DNA of 64,000 bases from Rhodovastum atsumiense (GTDB lineage: Bacteria; Pseudomonadota; Alphaproteobacteria; Acetobacterales; Acetobacteraceae): positions 124,001-188,000 of the forward strand of contig NZ_OW485603.1 of the NCBI RefSeq assembly GCF_937425535.1, written 5' to 3'. Below are positions 36,553 through 45,230 of the stretch, piece by piece (the first letter of the stretch is position 1; each line of letters opens with the position of its first letter). The notes beneath the pieces are model-generated. The model was not told the DNA's origin. It was given only the letters and a program-made list of their open reading frames with translations, and did not search any database. The position numbers and the translations under genes are program-made.

Positions 36553-37220
36553 GCGCCGCTTCTCATTTTCAGCAGGTCAGCGATCGCCTCGAAACGGTCC
36601 AGTGGGCTCCATCGCGGCGCCAGCAGTCGGCGCTCGCAGAGCGGCGTGGTCGTCGTCCAGGGGCGTGTTGACACCAGCCAAAGCGGCCAGCGCAGCAGCA
36701 GGTCATCACGCTGTTGAACCTGCAAAGGCGTCAGGCCCAATATCACCTCGACCAGGAGAGGATCGGAGGCGGTCCGGATCAACATTACCAGCACGGCTTG
36801 CAGCTGGAGCTGCAGGTTGCGAGCCTCACGTGCCGGGGCGTCTTCTGCCGGCGGCAGTGGGCTGGCGATGATTGGAGGTGCGCCCGGCCGGAAACTGGCG
36901 AAGGCGAATGGTTCACCGGCGACTTGGGCGCACGTATCCGGCTGCTGCGCAATCTCGCAGGCCCGAACGACGGCTTCCGGCGACAGACCGTGCGCTTTTG
37001 CCGACCGCTCCACCCCGATCGCGCGTGTTGAAGCCTGGAGCAAGCGGAGGAAGATCTCGTTCAGATCGGCCACGAGGTCGAAGGTGTCGGCATCGGGCTC
37101 CGTGGCGTCATCATCCTGGATACGGCAACCAAGCGACCTGGTCCGACTCAGGAGAGTCCGTGGATAATTCAGCTCCTCTTGTGTCTCAATCTGGCGCTTG
37201 GGGACTGGGCGGTTTCTCAT
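36549..37220 (-). CDS. FlhD-like partner of the FlhC-like activator (tentative)
   Basis: A 223-residue protein sandwiched between the transglycosylase and flhC-like genes with 4-bp overlaps on both sides. Residues about 50-110 (DLVADLNEIFLRLLQAS ... AQVAGEPFAFASFRP) resemble FlhD (DINLSYLLLAQRL ... LAETNQLVCHFRF). A second, similar helical unit lies at about 145-190 (LQLQLQAVLVMLI ... LTPLQVQQRDDLLLRWPLWLVSTRP), so it may be a tandem FlhD-like protein, about twice the usual length. Similarity is weak but gene order with FlhC supports it. Confidence 0.5.
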   Translation of the reverse strand: MRNRPVPKRQIETQEELNYPRTLLSRTRSLGCRIQDDDATEPDADTFDLVADLNEIFLRLLQASTRAIGVERSAKAHGLSPEAVVRACEIAQQPDTCAQVAGEPFAFASFRPGAPPIIASPLPPAEDAPAREARNLQLQLQAVLVMLIRTASDPLLVEVILGLTPLQVQQRDDLLLRWPLWLVSTRPWTTTTPLCERRLLAPRWSPLDRFEAIADLLKMRSGA

Positions 37221-37795
37221 GTCAGGCGCTCCCGGCGACGCAGCGAGGCCACGCCGACCAAACGCAAGTACAGTTGCCAGACCGCCGTGCCGTACCAGCG
37301 TGCCCGCCACGGCGTCCAGGAATGGTAGCGGCCGAGCCCCATCAGGAAATCCTGTGGTGCGGAGCGGAGTGCGTGACCAAGGATCTGCCCGCCCACCAGA
37401 ACGTTCGTCGTCGGATCAAGGAGGTCGGCCGCCCGGGTGACCCGGTGATGATGCGCCGCCCAATTGACCTGCATCAGGCCGATATCGACGTTCATGCTCG
37501 TGGCAATGCCAGCCAGCTGGCGCTCCGCCTCGTCGCGGCTGCGCGCCCGCACATCACGGCCAGCATACCCAAGCGTCCAGGGATACGGCGCCATCCGCCC
37601 GCGGCCGTCGCTGAGCCCGGATTCAAACAGGGCAATGGCGTAGACCAGCAGCGGATCCTCGACACCTGCCCGCCTGGCGGCCTCTGCCCAGACCGTATCT
37701 CGGAAATCGAGCTGGCTGTGCTCATCCGCGGCATAGGCGCCACCACGGGGCGTCAGGCACGCGGGGAGCAGCAGCAGAAGCGATCGACGTTTCAT
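37217..37795 (-). CDS. VirB1-like lytic transglycosylase
   Basis: A 192-residue exported protein: N-terminal signal (about 4-22), then an SLT domain with ALFESGLS (catalytic Glu58), MNVDIGLMQVNW and the C-terminal LMGLGRYHSW. It cuts peptidoglycan to open a path for the envelope-spanning channel, like F orf169 and VirB1. It is the first gene of the minus-strand tra operon and overlaps the flhD-like gene by 4 bp. Confidence 0.9.
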   Translation of the reverse strand: MKRRSLLLLLPACLTPRGGAYAADEHSQLDFRDTVWAEAARRAGVEDPLLVYAIALFESGLSDGRGRMAPYPWTLGYAGRDVRARSRDEAERQLAGIATSMNVDIGLMQVNWAAHHHRVTRAADLLDPTTNVLVGGQILGHALRSAPQDFLMGLGRYHSWTPWRARWYGTAVWQLYLRLVGVASLRRRERLT

Positions 37796-38392
37796 GCATC
37801 CGGTCGCCCGTTGTGGTTTTGCAACGCTACTGTGACAAAGCGTGCGCGCAGGCCAGTACTTTTTTCGTGTGCCGTTGAAAGCGACTGAGCATCTTGTCGG
37901 CCACGGGGTAAAAAATGCACACGGCCAGCTAATTCCTGGCACCTGAATCAAACAATACTCATCAAAATGATGCTGCACCGGCAGGTGATGACCAACGATC
38001 GGATCCGCGCGGCCAAGAGTCACCGCTATTAACAAACGATAACAAAATGCGGGCGGAGCCCTTTTTAATTCGAGTCTGATCCGACCCAAACTTCGGGAAA
38101 CACCGTGTCAAGCGTCTCAATTTCTCAACCCAGGCGGTGGCTCGTCTCAAAGCTGCCGCTGCCGAAAACAACCGGGAGTAGATCATCACAAATTTGCTAT
38201 CGCCCTGAATCGGCTGCCACAGCAAATTTGTCCTGGAAATTCCTTAGGGTACGGCTATAGGGTCGATCTCTCCTCGGAATGAGAGACGCGGCCACAGTTC
38301 TGCCTGCAATCGTAGATTGATCATTCGGGCTGCGCGCCACCGACGTGCGGCGCCGCATCGGTGGCAGTGACGACGTAAGGAGCGCAAGCAAG
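37796..38392. promoter_or_regulatory. Divergent promoter region of the tra operon
   Basis: About 600 bases with no supported gene between the head of the minus-strand tra operon and the plus-strand gene at 38393. It is AT-richer than its surroundings, especially 37850-38060, and must hold the tra promoter and presumably binding sites for the FlhDC-like regulators. No clear repeat matching an FlhDC box was found by eye. Confidence 0.5.
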
Positions 38393-38839
38393 ATGACCCC
38401 CGCCGCCAAGTCGATTTGGCTCTGTCTGATGGCTGCTGCGTGCGCAGCGCCGCCTCCCACGCCGGCATCGGCGTTGGCCATTGTAACTGAAGGTCCCAAA
38501 ACATTACTTGGTCCGACGACCGCCAAGGTGCCTGTCACCCGGGCCGGAGCGGCGCTTCTCGTGGCCCATGTCGAGCCGGTTTTGCGTCTGCATCCGGCGC
38601 CAGCGACCAGGCACGCGCCGGTGCGCGATTTTCCCGACGCGTCGGCAAACGGCGCGTCTGACCATAACGGATTGTTATTGGCTGTGAGTCCTTTATCGGA
38701 CGAGGTCGACGAAATCGCCAGTGCGCTGCGCCGCTTTTGCCATCACTGGCCGTTGGCCGATGACCTGACCTTGCTGGTTTCCCGTCGCATCATTGCACCG
38801 AATGATGTGACCAGCGCCCTTTGCAAATCCTTCGACTAG
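38393..38839 (+). CDS. Small exported hypothetical protein
   Basis: A 148-residue protein from the ATG preceded by AAGGAG. Residues 1-25 form a signal-like hydrophobic stretch with a cysteine (LMAAACAAP), possibly but not clearly a lipobox. The C-terminal half (LLLAVSPLSDEVDEIASALRR ... WPLADDLTLLVSRRI) ends with a string reminiscent of PP2C/SpoIIE phosphatases (DDLTLLV), but the rest of such a domain is absent. Function unknown. It lies between the tra promoter and repC. Confidence 0.5.
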   Translation: MTPAAKSIWLCLMAAACAAPPPTPASALAIVTEGPKTLLGPTTAKVPVTRAGAALLVAHVEPVLRLHPAPATRHAPVRDFPDASANGASDHNGLLLAVSPLSDEVDEIASALRRFCHHWPLADDLTLLVSRRIIAPNDVTSALCKSFD

Positions 38840-38890
38840 AGGCGGCAACCAGCATCACACGAAAACGTGAGCTTAATGTAGCTAATTCGT

Positions 38891-38923
38891 AAAGAAAGAA
38901 CCCGCCGCTGAGGAAGCGGCGGG
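38891..38923 (-). terminator. Intrinsic terminator on the minus strand in the repC leader
   Basis: CCCGCCGCT and AGCGGCGGG form a perfect 9-bp stem with a 5-base loop (38901-38923); read on minus it is followed by TTCTTTCTTT. The plus strand has no U-tract after the stem, so termination acts only against the minus transcript, as for the antisense RNA of repABC plasmids. Confidence 0.8.
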
Positions 38924-38990
38924 CGCGCACACAAAGAGCACCAGTAGATACGAAATCTTTCCGAGATTCGGGTCGCATGTTTTGTGCGGG
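38891..38990 (-). ncRNA. Probable antisense counter-transcribed RNA of repC
   Basis: The minus-strand terminator lies about 140 bp upstream of the repC start with no minus-strand gene feeding into it, the position of the ctRNA (incA) of repABC plasmids. The 5' end is not determined, so the extent upstream of the stem is approximate; no confident promoter was assigned. Confidence 0.45.
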
Positions 38991-39042
38991 ATTGCAACGT
39001 TAAAGTTGCAGATGCCCTCGCTCGCCCATTCCTCAGCGGTGG
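38902..39042 (+). promoter_or_regulatory. repC leader with two competing RNA structures
   Basis: In the repC mRNA, CCGCCGCTGAGG (38902-38913) forms the 5' arm and loop of the hairpin at 38901-38923, but it is also complementary to CCTCAGCGGTGG (39031-39042) over 12 bases with one G-U pair. The second partner ends about 12 bases before the repC ribosome site (CGGAG, 39053-39057). Pairing by the antisense RNA would shift the balance between the two folds, as in repABC copy-number control. Confidence 0.65.
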
Positions 39043-39064
39043 TCCCCCTTCACGGAGATCACTT

Positions 39065-39113
39065 ATGGCACATACCGTATCGACTTCGCGACAAACGGGA
39101 CTTCGCCGTCTCA
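39065..39113 (+). pseudogene. repC: repC 5' fragment, cut off by IS630
   Basis: ATG at 39065 (GGAG 8 bp upstream) opens MAHTVSTSRQTGLRRL and runs into the IS630 element. Removing the element with one copy of TCA rejoins the frame to T-VPMLAAM, giving the RepC-type N-terminal RRLT..ML motif. The native protein would be 455 residues. Confidence 0.85.
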
Positions 39114-40287
39114 TACCAACCGCCCTAAATTTTGACCGATGCCCAGGCACGCTGAGTGATGGACTTGATGGTGTCTGGGGTAGCCATCAGAAAGTTCCAG
39201 GCATCCAGGCAAGCGACCAGGATGGCGTTGTAGCTGTTCCATACGCGCAGACTGAGCTTGTTGGCCCGCAGATATTCCCAGACGTTCTCCATCGGGTTCA
39301 ATTCCGGCGCGTAGGCTGGCAGGCGCAGCAGGCTGATGTTGTCGGGCACAGGCAGGCGTTGGCTGGGCTGGTGCCATCCGGCCCCGTCACAGACCAACAC
39401 AGCGTGCGCGCCGGGTGCCACCTGCCGGCTGATCTCGATCAGATGCTCGGCCATGGCTTCGCTGTTGACCGCCGGCATGATGATCGCGGCACCAACAGCC
39501 CGTTCGGGGCAGATGGCACCGAACAGGTAGGCAGAATCATGACGATTATCGCGTACCGCCCCCGGACGCGAACCACGCGGCGCCCAAACGTAGGTCAGCG
39601 TACCTTGCTGTCCGACCCTGGCTTCATCCTGAAACCAGATCTCGATCGGCTTGTCGGTAGCACCCGGTGGCAGCGCCGCGGTTACCAGGTCGGCAAAGTT
39701 TTTTTGAAAGCCTCCTGGGCATCAGCATCCTTCTTGGGATGGCAAGGCCGTGGCTTCAGGGGCACCAGATCCAGCCGATGCAACAACTTGCTGACCGTAC
39801 GCTCATGGATGTCCACGTCGTAGCGCGTGGCGATCTGCTGGCGGAGGTCAACGCAGCGCCAACGAACTACGCCGTCGCGCTCCGGGTCTGGACCCGCCAC
39901 CACCAACGCTTTCAGCTCCTGCATCTGTTCGGCCGTCAGCACAGGTGGCCGGCCTTCGCGCGGTTGGTCTGCCAGTCCGGCAATCCCCTCCGCATTATAG
40001 CGGTGTACCCAATCCCGCAGCGTCTGCCGGTCCATCCCGCCGGCCGCCGCCGCCTCGGCCCGCGAAGCGCCTTCCAGAACCATCGCAAGGGCCAGCAAGC
40101 GACACGACACACGCCCATCCCGCGTGCGCGATGCCTCGCGCCGCAGGTCAGCCGCATCAAACTCCCGCCGCGTGATCGTCACCGCCCGGCCCATGTCCCC
40201 TCCCGTCATTTGACCCGACAACCAGAGTGAACCGAACCAGCGCCAGTCCGAAACTCACATAAGAGTCAACACTTTGGGCGGCTGGTA
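39114..40287 (-). mobile_element. IS630-family insertion sequence (copy 1)
   Basis: About 1.17 kb with inverted ends TACCAACCGCCC and TACCAGCCGCCC. It is flanked on both sides by TCA (39111-39113, 40288-40290). It sits inside codon 17 of repC. Related to copy 2 at 53192-54367 but clearly diverged. Confidence 0.9.
39125..40194 (-). CDS. IS630 transposase, made by -1 frameshift
   Basis: Two frames. The first (40194 to 39682) encodes the helix-turn-helix domains (LLALAMVLEGASRAEAAAAG, DRQTLRDWVHRYN). The second encodes the DDE domain (IEIWFQDEARVGQ, VLVCDGAGWH, NPMENVW). They join at a run of seven A (39700-39706): reading back one base turns FKKTLPTW into FKKNFADLV and continues the domain. 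The ATG at 40194 has a GGGAGG site. Programmed -1 frameshifting is known for IS630 members. Confidence 0.9.
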
Positions 40288-40292
40288 TCACC

Positions 40293-41609
40293 GTGCCAAT
40301 GCTGGCGGCTATGTCCCCTGCCGGCCAGAAGCAACGTCTTTCACCAGAGACATCGCCGCAGACGATCACGCCCGGCAAGGCGCTGGCAGCCTTCAAGGCG
40401 GCAGCACCGTTCCTCGGTTTTCCTTCGCGCATTGTCCATGGCATCGACTGGCTGTTCCGATTCACGCAGTCGCAGGACTGGACCGGGGATTACGACCCAA
40501 TCGTCTGGCCATCCGCCGCATTGCAGCAGCACGATCTGGATTTGGGGCGGACCCAGGTCAAGACACTCAATCGCCGGATGGCGGAGCTTGGCCTGATTGA
40601 AATGCGGGACTCCCCGAATGGCCGCCGGTATGGCCATCGGGACAAAGAGACCGGGGCAATTGTCGAAGCCTATGGATTCTGCCTCGCTCCCCTCCGCCGT
40701 AGATACGCGGAGTTCCTCGAAGTTGCTGCAGCCGGCAAGGCCGCCAGAGCCCAACTGAAGGCCTTGCGGCGCCGCGTCAGCATCGCTCGTCGAGATTTCC
40801 GGCAAGTTCTTGGTGCCTGCGGAGAGATGAAGCTTCACTCAGATGAATGGCAGCACTTTGAAGAGACGCATAGGGCGTGTCTGACGGCATGCGCTGGAAT
40901 CGAGATCCCAGAGTCGCTGCTTCCACGCGTCCTCAAGCTGGAGGAAAATCTGCAATGTGCCCGCGATCGTCTCCAGGCAGGCCGGGCGGCTTTGGCCCGT
41001 GCGGCTCACCCTGTGAATCCCATGGAAACAGGCCCCGAGGGGCCAGAATACCGGCCCCACCAATATACCTACAAATCAGATCTTGATCGTGAAAACGATA
41101 CAGTAGCAGCTGCGGGGCGCGAGGACTCGGCATCATCGGCGCTGGCGTTGCCGACGGCGACACCAGCGCCGATGACAACGCCTCGAGTGCCGACGGCGCT
41201 CATGATGGGCGCCAGGGACAAAACCGCCGTTCACGACGGCGCAGGCTCAGGACCGACCGCGATGGATCAACCAGAGCCGACATTGCGGATCCACCCGGAC
41301 GAGTTGCTCAGCCTCGCCCCTCGCCTGCGGACCTATGTTCTTTCCAATGATCCGGGTTGGCCGGAGATTGTCGACGCTGCCGGCCACATGCGGCGTGATC
41401 TCGGCATCGATCACCACCTTTGGGGCAAGGCCTGCCTTACCATGGGACGTCACGGAGCCGCAGTTGCACTGGCCATCGTCTCCACCAAGCCGCGTGGCTA
41501 CTTCCGCTCTTCCGCCGCGGGATACTTCTTCGGGATGGTCGCCAAGGCAAAGGCAGGAAAACTCAACCTCCCCAGTTCCATCTGGGGCTTGCGGAAGACC
41601 CGCCAATGA
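40293..41609 (+). CDS. repC: Plasmid replication initiator RepC (main part)
   Basis: The 438-residue remainder of RepC after the IS630. Family features: WLFRFTQSQDWTGDYDPIVWPS, LGRTQVKTLNRRMAELGLIEM, RDSPNGRRYGHRD and EAYGFCLAPLRRRY in the winged-helix half; a coiled region (about 170-235); a Pro/Thr-rich linker; and the C-terminal domain ending GYFFGMVAKAKAGKLNLPSSIWGL. Only 17 N-terminal residues are separated, so translation from GTG 40293 or ATG 40299 might still give a nearly complete protein, but no good ribosome site is seen. No repA or repB adjoins it. Confidence 0.88.
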   Translation: MPMLAAMSPAGQKQRLSPETSPQTITPGKALAAFKAAAPFLGFPSRIVHGIDWLFRFTQSQDWTGDYDPIVWPSAALQQHDLDLGRTQVKTLNRRMAELGLIEMRDSPNGRRYGHRDKETGAIVEAYGFCLAPLRRRYAEFLEVAAAGKAARAQLKALRRRVSIARRDFRQVLGACGEMKLHSDEWQHFEETHRACLTACAGIEIPESLLPRVLKLEENLQCARDRLQAGRAALARAAHPVNPMETGPEGPEYRPHQYTYKSDLDRENDTVAAAGREDSASSALALPTATPAPMTTPRVPTALMMGARDKTAVHDGAGSGPTAMDQPEPTLRIHPDELLSLAPRLRTYVLSNDPGWPEIVDAAGHMRRDLGIDHHLWGKACLTMGRHGAAVALAIVSTKPRGYFRSSAAGYFFGMVAKAKAGKLNLPSSIWGLRKTRQ

Positions 41610-41871
41610 ACAAGCGGATTGCGATGATGGTGCTGAGTTGACGAGTGATAGCCAGCTTGGCAACGGACTCCAGCATCAAGGTGGCGATTACGGCGAATGC
41701 GAGGCGGGCCAGCCGCTTCAGTCGGCTCGACAGCAGATGGTCGAAGTCAAGCTCACGCACCACGGCGGTCCCGACGGCGATCTGGTTATACGGCGGAGAG
41801 CGCTCGATGCAGATCATCCCAAAAGTTGAAGGCGCCGAAATACCCCGGCGCGGTTCACTTGAGCGATGACC
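41610..41871. other. Spacer after repC
   Basis: About 260 bases with only short overlapping frames; no gene recognised. RepC-type replication origins often lie within or near repC, but no origin motif was identified here. The last 20 bases (CTTGAGCGATGACC) recur near 61436 beside a receiver-domain remnant. Confidence 0.4.
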
Positions 41872-44800
41872 TTACCCCGTGGACGCCGCTTCCCCCAGGA
41901 GAACGGCAACGCGCTCGGCGAGCGCTTCGCCCTGGACGGGCTTGCGCAGGAGAAAGAAGGTTTCGCTGACGGCTCCAGCGACAGCGATTTCGGCAGCATC
42001 CGTGGCGAAGCCGGTGAGCAGGATCGCGGGCACGCCCGGCCTGCGCCGTTGCGCCTCCCGGATCACCTCGATGCCGTCCATGCCGGGCATCGAAAGGTCG
42101 GAGATCACGAGGTCGACGGGCTCATCGGCATCCAGCAAGGCAAGCGCGGCAGGCCCGTCCGCGACGGGCACAACGCTGTGGCCCACCGCCTCCATCTCCG
42201 CGGCGAGCACTTCGCGGACAAGGCTTTCGTCATCCACCAGGAGAAGCCGCGCCCGCTTCGCGTCCTTGCCCGATGCGGAAAGGCCGGCGGGAGGGGAGAC
42301 GTCCGTCGGCAGCTCCGGTGCGGCCGGGAACCAGAGCGTGACCACTGTCCCCAGCCCGGGCGCGCTCTCGATGCGGAGGCCGCCGCCGCTTTGCTCTGCG
42401 AAGCCACGCGCCATGGCCAGGCCCAGGCCGGTTCCCTTGCCCACGGGCTTGGTCGTGAAGAACGGCTCCGAGGCCCGCGCCAGCGTCGCGGGCTCCATCC
42501 CGGCGCCGGTATCGGCAACCGACAGCCGCACGTAGGTGCCCGCCCTCAGCATGACGGGATCGGCGGGACCATGGTCGCGCGCCAGCGTCTCGGCCGCCGC
42601 CGCCAGGGTGATCGTTCCTATTCCCGACATGGCGTCGCGCGCATTGGTGGCGAGATTGACCAGCGCGGTCTCCAGCTGGCTTCGGTCGGCCAGCAAAGGC
42701 GGCAGCCCGGCATCCGCCTCCACCCGGACCTTGATGCCGGTGCCCAGCGTATGCGCCAGGATTTCCCGCATGTCGGCGAGCAGGGCGGCGGATTCCAGGG
42801 GCTCGGCCTGCAGGTCGCTGCGGCGGGAGAAGGCCAGCATCCGCCGGGTCACGGCGGCGCCGCGCGCGGCCGCGCCGAGGACCATGCGGGCGAAATGGCG
42901 CACCCTCTCCGTGTCCTCGGGCCTGGTGGCGATGAGGGACGTGCCGCCCTGGACGGTCTGCAGCACATTGTTGAAGTCGTGCGCAATGCCGCCCGCAAGC
43001 GTGCCGAGCGCCTCCATGTGCTGGGCGTGGGCGAGCCGGACCTGCGCCGCTTCCCGCGCCGCCACCTCCTCGTGCACCCGGGCCTCCAGCGTCTCCGCCA
43101 GGCTGCGCAGGCGCGCTTCGTTGTCCCGCAGTGCCTGCGCCGCCCGGCGCGCTTCGGTGATGTCGCGGATCGTGCCGATGAGGCGCACCGCGCGTCGTCC
43201 CCCCGGAGCCGCAGGGTCGGGTGCGAAGAACGCCCGGCCGGTCGCCTCCAGCCAGAGCACGGTCCCGTCCGGATGCAGGGTGCGGTAGTCGGAGACATAC
43301 GTGTCATCCGGGTCGGCAGGGTCGAGGGCGCGGGCCAACCTCGCCTCAGCTTCGGCCCAGTCCTCGGGCAGCACGGTGCGGGTCCAGGTCCCGTGATCGA
43401 CCGTTGCCTCGGGAGAGAGTCCCGACAACGCCTTGCAGCGCGCATCCCACTCCAGGACAGCATCCCCCCGCGCCAGGTCCCAGCGCCATGTGCCGAGGCT
43501 GGACGCGTCAAGCGCCAGCCGCAGGAGGCTCTCCCGCTCGGTGAGGACCCGGGCGGCCAGGACGCGCTCGGTGATGTCGGTAATCACCACGAGGACGACC
43601 GGTTCGCCGGACGCGGTCCGTCCGGGTTCGTATGTGACGGCGTAGTAAGCCTCGGTCTCGCCCGGCGGCGCGGGCTTCGTCAGTTCGTACTCGACGCGCT
43701 CGCCCCGGAACGCCCGCACAAGGCGCGGCCGGATCTGCGTCTCGTACATGGGCGCCAGCACATCGGCGACCCGCTGCCCGACGATGTCCGCCGTGGGAAG
43801 GCCGAGGATGTCGGCATAGGCCCGGTTCGCGAAGCGGTATCGGTGTTCCTCGCTAACCACCACCAGGCCGACATGGGCGCAGTCCGTCGCGGCGCGCAGC
43901 CGTTCCTCGCTTTCCCGCAGCGCCGTCTCCGCCCGGCGGCGCTCAGCCTCGGCCGCGGCGAGGGCGCGCGCCGCCGCGTCCACTTCCCGCACGCCGCTTG
44001 CGGTGGCCGCGTCCGGCGCCAGGGCCAAGGCACCGATGGCGGCGGTGATCCGGTGGGACTGGTGCCAGGCGGCAAGTAGTCCGAGAAGCAGCAGGGCGCC
44101 ACCGGCCGCGGCGACGGCGGCCAGCGATCGCCACAGTCCCGCCTTGAAGGCGGCTTCCCGGGTGCCCATGGCCACCACCCAGCGTGACCCTGGCAAGTGG
44201 CTGAACGCGGCGATGACCGGATGGCCATCCAGGGCGGGAGACCGGAACACGCCGCTCTCCGCCATCGCGAAGGCGTGCTTGCCTTCCTCTCGTGCCTTTC
44301 TTCCGACGAACGCATCCATCTCGGGCGCGCGGGCCACGACCGACAACTCGCCGTCGAAAAGCGTCGCCACCCAGCCGTTCCCCGGGGGCTTCTGCTGTTC
44401 CAGCACGCGACCGAGAGCGGCGGTGCGGAAGACCATCTCGAGGTCGTAGACCACGCGGCCGTCCCGCATGACGGGGACGTCCACTGCGATGATCGGCTCG
44501 GAGGCGATGCCGCTCGTGTACAGGTTCGAGACATGCGGCTGCCCGCTCTCGAAGACACGGCGGCTGATGTCGGCGTCGCCTCGCAGCGGAAGCTGGGTGC
44601 CGAACGGCACGTGGGAATTCACCAGCATCCGGCCGGATCGGTCGGAAAGCACGAGGCGGGTGCCTTCGGGCCGGGGGACCTGGGCCAGTTGGGCGTGGAA
44701 CGCCGCCAAGTCCCCCGTGGTCAGATACGGGGAGGTCGCCAGCGTCCGCAGCGTCGCCTGGACCGTGTCCAGTTCCCGCGCCACGACGGCTGCCAACGCC

Positions 44801-44952
44801 TTGGCGCGATACTGAAGGTCCTGCTCCAGGGCAGCCTCGCCGGACCGCCACAGGAGGACAGCGCCCCCGGCCGCGACGGCCGCGAGGGGCACCACCAAGG
44901 CCAGCACGAGGGCGACAAGTCGGATCCTTATGGTTGGGACGGCCTTCGGCAT
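41872..44952 (-). CDS. Hybrid sensor histidine kinase with dCache and PAS domains
   Basis: About 1026 residues from ATG 44952 (a GTG at 45000 is possible; neither has a strong ribosome site). Order: membrane segment (about 12-35), extracytoplasmic Cache-type sensor (to about 275), membrane segment (about 280-300), two PAS domains (about 360-480 and 490-630), HisKA with GGIAHDFNNVLQ, HATPase (LATNARDAM, GTGLGLAMARGFAEQ) and a C-terminal receiver (LLLVDDESLVREVL, DLVISDLSMPGMDG, LLRKPV). It senses an unknown external signal. Divergent from the next hybrid kinase. Confidence 0.9.
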   Translation of the reverse strand: MPKAVPTIRIRLVALVLALVVPLAAVAAGGAVLLWRSGEAALEQDLQYRAKALAAVVARELDTVQATLRTLATSPYLTTGDLAAFHAQLAQVPRPEGTRLVLSDRSGRMLVNSHVPFGTQLPLRGDADISRRVFESGQPHVSNLYTSGIASEPIIAVDVPVMRDGRVVYDLEMVFRTAALGRVLEQQKPPGNGWVATLFDGELSVVARAPEMDAFVGRKAREEGKHAFAMAESGVFRSPALDGHPVIAAFSHLPGSRWVVAMGTREAAFKAGLWRSLAAVAAAGGALLLLGLLAAWHQSHRITAAIGALALAPDAATASGVREVDAAARALAAAEAERRRAETALRESEERLRAATDCAHVGLVVVSEEHRYRFANRAYADILGLPTADIVGQRVADVLAPMYETQIRPRLVRAFRGERVEYELTKPAPPGETEAYYAVTYEPGRTASGEPVVLVVITDITERVLAARVLTERESLLRLALDASSLGTWRWDLARGDAVLEWDARCKALSGLSPEATVDHGTWTRTVLPEDWAEAEARLARALDPADPDDTYVSDYRTLHPDGTVLWLEATGRAFFAPDPAAPGGRRAVRLIGTIRDITEARRAAQALRDNEARLRSLAETLEARVHEEVAAREAAQVRLAHAQHMEALGTLAGGIAHDFNNVLQTVQGGTSLIATRPEDTERVRHFARMVLGAAARGAAVTRRMLAFSRRSDLQAEPLESAALLADMREILAHTLGTGIKVRVEADAGLPPLLADRSQLETALVNLATNARDAMSGIGTITLAAAAETLARDHGPADPVMLRAGTYVRLSVADTGAGMEPATLARASEPFFTTKPVGKGTGLGLAMARGFAEQSGGGLRIESAPGLGTVVTLWFPAAPELPTDVSPPAGLSASGKDAKRARLLLVDDESLVREVLAAEMEAVGHSVVPVADGPAALALLDADEPVDLVISDLSMPGMDGIEVIREAQRRRPGVPAILLTGFATDAAEIAVAGAVSETFFLLRKPVQGEALAERVAVLLGEAASTG

Positions 44953-45230
44953 GGCCAACTTGTAAGAGCTATGGGCGCATTGCCGCAATCTCGATATCAC
45001 TTTCGTAAAAGGCAGAATCCGCAGATATCACTCTTGGTTGCTTACATTTTTGACTTCTTGCTGCTTGCATGGCGGCGCCTTGCGAAGGGTCACTGCTTTA
45101 TGAATATTGGTTTCAACCCAATTCTCGTAATTGGATTGTATGATACTGCTTGATGTCGGGCTATAAATCACAAAATTGTGAATTCATTGACCGGCGCGCA
45201 TGATGTCCGCCGAGTGGGGGAACACCAGCC
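44953..45230. promoter_or_regulatory. Divergent promoter region of two hybrid kinases
   Basis: About 280 bases, AT-richer than the flanking genes (45000-45190), serving divergent kinase genes. No gene is supported. No confident promoter boxes were assigned. Confidence 0.45.

Noticed and set aside
38393-38839. SpoIIE/PP2C phosphatase
   Set aside because: Only the terminal DDLTLLV-like string is present; the metal-binding motifs and the rest of the domain are missing.
39114-40287. TA target duplication for the IS630 copies
   Set aside because: The frames of repC and recombinase 2 are restored only by a 3-bp TCA duplication; the TA at each end belongs to the inverted repeats.
41645-41869. Small gene after repC
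   Set aside because: Serine/arginine-rich frame with no ribosome site or recognisable family, and an equally open frame on the other strand.
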